Below are positions 56,917 to 64,000 of a stretch of 64,000 nt of DNA, piece after piece (within the stretch, counting starts at the first letter, position 1; each line of letters begins with the position of its first letter). The stretch is from contig NC_033625.1 in NCBI RefSeq assembly GCF_001540865.1, forward strand, positions 13,562,494 to 13,626,493, in the 5' to 3' direction. The notes beneath the pieces were generated by a model. That model had not been told where the DNA came from, did not search any database, and saw only the letters and a program-made list of their open reading frames with translations. The position numbers were made by a program, and so were the translations under genes. The stretch is from Ananas comosus. Lineage: Eukaryota; Streptophyta; Magnoliopsida; Poales; Bromeliaceae.

Positions 56917-59207
56917 ATGGCTTCTTCTGCATATAGTAGAACACAGAAGAATTCGCTGGAGCGGAAGTCGCGGTACGACGGGCGGCTCGTGAAGAATCTA
57001 AGCAAGATCGAGCCGAAGAAGATCGGAATCGGGCTGGTCGCGGGGTGCTGCTTGGTGCTCCTCACTTACATCTCCCTCGCGAAGTTCTTCGCCATCTATT
57101 CGCCTGTTTTCTGTAAGCATATCATATATTCATTCATATTGCCGATTCTCCGGTCCCGCGTAAAATTTCATATTGCTGCTAATCTGCAATCTTGTTTTTC
57201 ACATTCATCTTCTTCTTCTTTCTCGGTAACGAAACCGTCATTAGGGTTATCGGAGGATCAGGCTCCGACGAAACTTTCTAATACAGAAACTCTTCCAAAA
57301 GGTAAGATCAGATGAATAATACACGAACAAGAGCTTTTGAAATTCAAATGATTTTAATTGGAATTTAATTGTTTTTTTGCTATATTGTGTAGAGATTGTT
57401 GCGAGGAATGAAACAGTGGAAACAAAACCAGACGCAAACGAAGAAGATGAGGAGAAAACATCGAAAAAACCTACGGAGGTGGACCAGCTACAGCAGCGCG
57501 AACCCGAATTGGATCCGACCGAAGAAAACGATTTCGTAAATTTGGGAGATAAAGTTTCTCGCACGACCAATCCTACCCCCTCCACAGCTCCGGAAGAATC
57601 CTCAAAGAGCACCATTTCTGAACTATGTAATCTTAATTTCATTAACTTAACCTTCTTTAATCACAATCGTTAGTTAATTATTACATGTATATAACTTTTT
57701 TTCTCACAATTCACGCGCAGACGGAAAGAACGACAAGAGTAAATCCGAACCGGCGGCGCCGCGGGCGGAGCCGAAGCTCACATGCGATGACAAGAGCGTG
57801 GACGAAGGATTCCCCTACGCGCGGCCCGAGTACTGCGACATGAGCGGCGACATTCGGATCAGCCCGAAGCAGTTGACGGCGTTCTTCGTCTCGCCTTCCA
57901 CGCCGCCCGCCCTCGCCCCCTCGGGGGAGCGCCGGCTGCGGCCCTACGCCCGGAAGGACAACTTCCTCCTCCCGGGGGTGCGAGAGGTCGTGCTGAAGTC
58001 CGCCGGCACCGACGGAACAGACAATTCTGCTCCTTCATGCACCACCACGCACGCCGTGCCTGCAGTCGTCTTCTCGGTCGCGGGATACACCGGCAACTTC
58101 TTCCACGACACCGCGGACGTGCTCATCCCGCTCTTCCTGACCTCAGCTCACTACAAGGGAGAAGTGCAGTTCTTCATCACGAACTACAAGCCGTGGTGGG
58201 TGCACAAGTACCAGCCGGTGCTGCGGAAGCTGAGCCGCTACGAGCCCATCGACTTCGACTCGGACTCGGGCGTGCACTGCTTCTCGCACGCGACTATCGG
58301 GTTGGTGAGAGACCGGGACCTGATCATCTACCCGAACCCGACCCGCAACCCGCGGAACTACTCCATGGTAGACTTCACCAGGTTCATGCGCGCGGCCTAC
58401 GGGCTGCCCCGCGCGCTGCCGGCCGCGCTCGGGGAGGAGCCCGGCCGGAAGCCGCGGATGCTGATCATATCGCGGGGCCGCACCCGGAAGCTGCTCAACC
58501 TGCGCGAGGTCGCCGCGATGGCCGAGGAGATGGGGTTCCGCGTCGACGTCTCCGAGGCCGGCGCCGACGTCCCCCGCTTCGCCGAGCTCGTCAACTCCTG
58601 CGACGTCCTCCTCGCCGTCCACGGCGCCGGCCTCACCAACCAGGTCCCATATAACAAGAATGAATTATACGTTTCTTATTAGTTAAGATACGCTGGCTGT
58701 TCAGTTTGTAAATTTTCGCATGACGTGGGCTTGAATTAAATGGGAGAAAATTAATATGCTAGAAGCCTGACATGACTCGAACTCAGGACCTCCTGTTCTG
58801 ATACCATGTGAAACAACCGTTGTACTCTAAGAACTTAAACTGTTAGAGAACGGTGTTTAAACATTTTTATGTTTAACACTTTTTTGATTACTCAGGTGTT
58901 TCTGCCGACGCGGGCGGTGATGGTCCAGATCGTGCCGTGGGGGAAGATGGACTGGATGGCGACGAACTTCTACGGGCAGCCGGCGCGCGACATGAACCTG
59001 AAGTACGTCGAGTACTACATATCGAGAGAAGAGAGCACTTTGATCGATCGGTATCCGAAGGATCACCTGGTTTTCACTAACCCGTTGGCCATCCATGGCC
59101 AGGGATGGAAAGCCCTGGCTGACATTATCATGACCCAGGATGTGAAGCTGGACCTGTGGAGGTTCAGACCGACTCTCCTGGAGACGCTCAATCTTTTGCA
59201 AGAGTAG
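56917..59207 (+). CDS. GT61 glycosyltransferase, gene 5 (573 aa, GC-rich, extra intron)
   Basis: Exons 56917-57112, 57245-57301, 57393-57626, 57721-58643 and 58896-59207 encode 573 aa. The N-terminus is longer and basic, and the signal anchor is at about 36-54 (IGIGLVAGCCLVLLTYISL). One 78-residue stem exon follows (EEDEEKTSKKPTEVDQLQQ). The GT61 domain has YCDMSGDIRI, VAGYTGNFFHDTAD, PWWVHKYQPVLRKLSRYE, KPRMLIISRGRTRK and HGAGLTN at 463-469. A phase-0 intron follows HGAGLTNQ and is absent from genes 1-4. Exon 4 is strongly GC-rich with G/C at most third positions, unlike its neighbours. Intron 1 (132 nt) has no in-frame stop, so its retention would add 44 residues. It is the most distant paralog and perhaps the founder of the cluster. 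Confidence 0.92.
58680..58890 (-). repeat. tRNA-like dispersed repeat in gene 5 intron 4
   Basis: The text 'gactcgaactcaggacctcc' and 'tgttctgataccatgtgaaa' followed by 'gttagagaacggtgtttaaa' is mirrored on the plus strand at 59840-60010. The complement holds a B-box-like GAGTTCGAGTC. It may be an old SINE; head and tail are not clear. It makes up most of this 252-bp intron. Confidence 0.5.
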
Positions 59208-60438
59208 AAGGGCTTAATTGTAATTTTGCGCGCGTGAGTTTAATCTTTTTTTTTCTAATTTTTTTTTCTCTCTTTAAAAGGATTATTATTGCTACATCGG
59301 AATTGCTGATTTACATTGATTGATTCACGGAAAAGGAAACTTAGTTTTGAATTATTATTTTTCTTGTTGAAAAGTATGGATAGAGATGTGCAAAAGTGAC
59401 CGGTAACTAACAAGGAAAAAATTAAAAAAATAAAAAGAAATGGTAGAGATTAGCTAATTAGGTGCAGCGTTGCATAACGAATGAGATTGAGGGCTCAATC
59501 TAAACCAATCATTAGCACAAAAGTAAAATAAATTAATTATAATAATAACTATAGAATGGATTTAATTTGGATCAAATTCATTGTATACATACCATGTGAC
59601 CAAAAAATAAAAAAATAGACAATAATTGAACTACATTAAGTATCCAATTTTCATTTATACTAAGGACTCGTTTTACTTAACCCGAGTTTTCACTAAGTTG
59701 CTATTTAAGTAGAACTATTCTAAAGGATATATAAAGCTTTTCTTAATGAGATAGTTCAACAATTTTCTCCCTAAAGTTAATTAGGCCCGAAATGAATTGT
59801 TTGTTTTCGTACCTAAGATTGAAATCGTTTATTTGGGACTATTAAATAGAAAAATATATGAACACCATTCTCTAACGATTTAAAATTTTAGAGTACAACG
59901 GTTATTTCACATGATATCAGAATAGAAGATCCTAAGTTCGAGTCACGTTAGGTTTCTAGTACTATTAATTTTTCCCATTTAATTTAAGTTCAAGTCATGA
60001 GTTTTATAAAAAAGTCTCGAGCTAAGGACATAAGAAGGAGTGTTAAATAGCACAATAATTATTTCACATGAACATCATTTCTTAACGACTGTATCTAGTA
60101 CAGCTGGCTAATATCTGAGATTTTAAGTTCGCAGTTTAGTTGTTTCGCATTTTTAGATGAGTAAATTGCTACTTTCTCTCTTTCTAAAAAAAAAAAAAAA
60201 GGTCAATTACTATCTAATCAAAATCTACTCCTTGTTGAGTACAAGAAGTTAGTGTAAGTAGTGTTTTCTCCTTCATTAAAGTTTGTACCATTTATGTTTG
60301 GTGTTAGTTGGGGGTATTCAATTTGAATAAGAGAAAATAGATGGAACTTTAAAAAGGTTAGATTCCTAAAAGAAGAGATTCAAAGCAACCATTGGATGCT
60401 TGTGGAAAAAGTGCTTTGAGAGGAATATCAGAATGTTC

Positions 60439-60472
<34 letters not shown>

Positions 60473-62129
60473 CAAATTAATTAAAGCACTTCTTCTTAAT
60501 TAAGCTCATATAGTGGTTGTTACAATTAAGGTAGAATAATATTATAAGGATGGTCCCTATATATACTCTTTAATTCCTTTAATTTCTCTAGACTCTTTCT
60601 TAATTACATTGAAGTACTTTAGTTAGTCCCTAATAATTTAAAAAATAAAATAAAATTTCATCATGAAAAATATTTAATAATTTTAAAGTAAATTAAAAAT
60701 AGGTGAACCAATATAATAATAATGATTATTTTTATTATGTTAGTTAGAACATTTAAACAAAGGGCTACTACACTTGTACAATTGCCTCCTTTTTTTTTTT
60801 TTTTTTTTTTTTTTGGTAAGAATGTACTAAAAGCACCACCTCAAGATACTACGGCCAATTTTGAAATAGACACCTCAACTATTTCTATTTTAATTGACAA
60901 TCCATTTACTTTTAATTTTTTCTTTAAGTGGCATTAATTAATTAATTTGTATAGTAAATTAAGTACTTTTAAATTATGGTGCTTTTATTAGCCAAACTGT
61001 TTATTTCATTAACCGATATGTCTAATAGCTACTGCAGACATTAATTTTACAAAATTTTAAACTAAAATTAAAAAAATTAAATTAAGATAATTAAGAGATA
61101 AAAAATAATTTCGAATCAGAAGTGGAAGATAATATTAGGCTTTTTGGTTTTATAGCTAGAGTTACAGATATTTTACCAATTAAAATTTTAATATGAGGTG
61201 AAAACTGCATTAATTACACAAAATATCAATCAAATCAGAAAAAAATATTTGAACAAATAAACAAAAAAGAAATGAAAAACCTAATTGGGAATCTCCATGT
61301 AATTTTATCAATATTTATTGGCTTAATTATATTATACTATACTGTAGTTTACAGATTTTTTTTTTCATTTTTTATATTGTTCGATTTTTTTTTTTTTAAA
61401 ACACATCACTCAATTATCAATTTCTTTTCACATCATGCACTATAAGTAATAAACCTATAATTTTAAATAAAAGCTATTAGAAATACATACTAAAAATGGT
61501 GGAGTATATATTCAGTTTATTTTGATAAAAAAATAAATAAATACGTAAAATTAGTAAAAGATAGATGAAAATAAAATAATAAAAATTTTTAATGAGTCTA
61601 TCACAAAAATTTGTTTTAACTTTTTTCTATCATGTAATGCGAGCTTCGTAATAAATTTGCTCGATCTTATCTTAAATAATAAATTTTATCGATAGTAATG
61701 TAGATATATTAATGGAAATGTACAGATTGGCGAGGGACAAATAGTTTAGTAATATTTATGAAAAAAATAGTACAAGATAGAAAAAAATAAATAAATCTAA
61801 AATATAGAGTAGAGATTAATAAAATATAATAATACAACGATATCTTTGAAAATAAATTAGTATAGCGAAAAAAAAAAAGAAAAAAAATTCTTTAAAGTAT
61901 AGTGTGCTAGAGTATAGTTAAGCTATATTTATTTGGAGATTTTACTTATTTATCCCTGACTGCGATTCAAAATTTTTCAAATTTATTTTTAAATTATCAA
62001 AATATCTTTTTAAATCTCAAATTTTACTAGTAAACTCTCAAAATTTAAAAATATTTGAAGAAATTTTTGAACATTAATAAGAATATTTTTGTCAACAGAG
62101 ATATATATAGTAGATATTTTTAAAAAGAA
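59208..62129. other. Spacer after gene 5
   Basis: The spacer contains the second, plus-strand tRNA-like repeat (about 59840-60010, with 'cacatgatatcagaatagaa' and 'aagttcgagtcacgttagg'), a TA repeat (60441-60469) and a T tract (60788-60814). No coding region is supported. Confidence 0.5.
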
Positions 62130-62490
62130 AAATATCAAATACCATCCCTATGCTTTCACACTTTTTTTTTAATATCATATGATTTAGAGTGTATCAATTT
62201 AGTCTTTCGTGGTTTTATTTTTTTCTTTTTATTATTCTCTCCGCTAATTTTTTTTCGTTAAATTAATAACAAAGTTAAAATTAAAAGATACTAAAGTGAT
62301 TATTCGATAAACATAGGTGAGCTATCTAAAGTTTTTTGTATATAATTTAATAAATATTAACGGAAATGCTGACGAAAAGATAAAAATAAAATCACAGAAT
62401 ACTAATTTGATACACTTTAAATCACAAGATATTAAAGTGGAAAAGTGCGAAACCATAGAGATGGTATTTGAAATTTATCCTTTTAAGATT
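62130..62490. mobile_element. Inverted-repeat element, first copy
   Basis: The left arm 'aaataccatccctatgcttt' and 'gatttagagtgtatcaattt' is mirrored by 'acactttaaatcacaagata' and 'accatagagatggtatttga' on the right. A sister copy lies at 62771-63115. Confidence 0.6.
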
Positions 62491-62770
62491 AAGAGTATAT
62501 TAAAGTATTATTTAAACATTATTTTTATTTATTTATTTTGTATATTAATTTGTATTGAATGGGAACGTTCTAGAGCCATACGGTGACAAAATTACAAGTC
62601 TCAATGCTTTTGTCGTGCCATCACACCAACGGCCAAAAAAGTCATCGTCGAACGTGCCACGAAATATTAATTACTGGTAAAATTGTGTCAAGAGCCCCTC
62701 AACTGTTCGCAAACTTGAAATAACTCCCTCAACATTATTCTTCTAACGTTGGATATTTTACTTTTTTATT

Positions 62771-63115
62771 AGGAGTAAACTTCAAATACCACCCCGTGGT
62801 TTTGCAGTTTCTTATTTCAGTACTATGTGATTTAAAGTGTACCAATTTAGTACCATGTGGTTTCATTTTTCTCTTTTCGTCAACTCCTCGTCAACATTTT
62901 ATTAAATTATGTACAAAAAACATCAGATATCCCACTTAAGTTTATCGAATATTCACTTTAGCATCTTTTAATTTTAACTTTATGACTGATTTGACCAAAA
63001 AAAATTAGTGGAGAAATAATAATAAAAAAAAGAAACTACGGGTACTAAATTGAAATACTTTAAATTATAAGATATTAAAATAAAAAAATACGAAATTAAG
63101 GATTAAATATCTAAA
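62771..63115. mobile_element. Inverted-repeat element, second copy
   Basis: The left arm 'aaataccaccccgtggtttt' with 'gatttaaagtgtaccaattt' pairs with 'aaattgaaatactttaaatt' and a worn right end. It is the same family and orientation as 62130-62490. Confidence 0.55.
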
Positions 63116-63586
63116 TTCATCAATAATTTTATCTAGTTATATAGCTGTTAATATCAAAGTATTAGAGTCACCAAATTTAATGATAAATTTGAACTTTATT
63201 TAGTTACAATAACTCAAAAAAATAATTGTAACAAAATGGAGGGGGTCTCGAAACAATTTTACCTTCAAAATGTAATGTATGATATTATATTATATTATAT
63301 TATACTATCCTAATTTGTCACGCAACAATATAAATAGACAAAAAAAAAAAAAAGCACCGGAATTAATGGGTGAGCATGTGAGAGAAAACATTGAATTTTG
63401 TGAACATGGGAGATAACATGCAAGTTGCATTAATAGCTTATAAATAGTTTTCTTTTCTTTTTCTTTTTTTTTTTGTATTTTAGTTCTTTAAATACTTGGC
63501 ACAATGTGCAATAATAGATGTACTTAATATTTACTTTATATTTGTCTTCTTTGTTTCACTATTTAAAGCTGAGGATTTGGTTAATT

Positions 63587-64000
63587 CACTACAATAAAAA
63601 TGGTCTATAGCGACACTTTTAAATATAGGTACATGTCAAAAAAGTGCTACTAGCTAAAATTACCGATATTTTTAAAAAGTGTTGCTATATGTGGGGTCGC
63701 TAAGTATATAGTGACAGTTAAAGAGTGTCGCTATAACCTAAAAGAGTGCTGCTAATTTACCAACACTTATTTAAGCATTTAGTAACCGCCGAAACTCTAT
63801 CTCGTTGGCTGCGGTGGCGAAGGAGGACGACAGGAAAGGCTCTTCGTCTAGAATTTCAGTGGATTGAGTAAAAAGAGAAGAAAAGATGGTAATTGATTTT
63901 TCTTTTTTTTTTTCTTTTCTGTTTGTAATCAGGCCAAATGGACTGGGTGTGGTGGGTTGAGTAGAGTAATCTTTTATTTTTAGTTAGATTAGGCTTTATA
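63587..64000. mobile_element. CACTA-type transposon end, running out of the window
   Basis: CACTACAATAAAAATGGTCT at 63587 is the diagnostic CACTA terminus. It is followed by subterminal repeats of 'agcgacac', 'gtgttgctatatgtggggtc' and 'gagtgtcgctata' in both orientations. The rest of the element lies beyond 64000. It is related to 46391-46815. Confidence 0.7.

Noticed and set aside
58037..58654. Long plus- and minus-strand frames within gene 5 exon 4
   Set aside because: High GC content removes stops in other frames; their proteins are Arg/Pro/Ala-rich and match nothing.

Overview
The window looks like plant nuclear DNA, most likely from a monocot. It is AT-rich, has spliced genes with GT-AG introns, is full of small transposable elements, and contains one GC-rich paralog (exon 4 at 57721-58643) of the kind common in commelinid monocots. 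I could not identify the species. Pineapple or a relative is a guess that I did not test.

The only protein-coding genes I can support are five tandem plus-strand copies of a glycosyltransferase family 61 (GT61, DUF563) gene: 4009-7003, 21442-26322, 29771-36716, 49669-52100 and 56917-59207. Each encodes a short cytoplasmic N-terminus, one signal-anchor helix, a charged stem and a lumenal GT61 domain with the HGAGLTN motif. This is the architecture of Golgi xylan-decorating enzymes of the XAT/XYXT type. Spliced models of 455, 501, 544, 618 and 573 aa stay in frame across every junction. Genes 1-3 are close paralogs that share promoter, 5' leader and 3' flank. Gene 4 is more diverged. Gene 5 is the most diverged and has an extra phase-0 intron next to HGAGLTN.

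The main observation is that the stem is built from symmetric phase 1-1 exons whose number differs in every copy. Gene 1 has none of the acidic/lysine-rich stem exon. Gene 2 has one of 135 nt. Gene 3 has two tandem 135-nt copies plus the intronic relic of a probable third. Gene 4 has a 96-nt version followed by three tandem 123-nt exons. Gene 5 has one of 234 nt. The catalytic domain therefore sits at different distances from the membrane in otherwise similar enzymes.

The rest is a dense mobile-element landscape. It includes palindromic MITEs sitting in TA/GA microsatellites (1-2200, introns of genes 1-3), TRIM and 5S-rRNA-like (Cassandra-type) retroelements (8-13.5 kb, gene 3 intron 1, 41.5-42.1 kb), and a solo LTR of 2.4 kb with a perfect 5-bp target duplication (13616-16037). 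There is also a tRNA-derived SINE family with 15-bp target duplications and a LINE 3' end sharing the SINE tail, plus hAT-like, Mutator-like inverted-repeat and CACTA-like ends, and a minisatellite at 42.4-43.4 kb. Five single N bases are probably collapsed assembly gaps; at least three sit at suspicious duplications or truncated elements.
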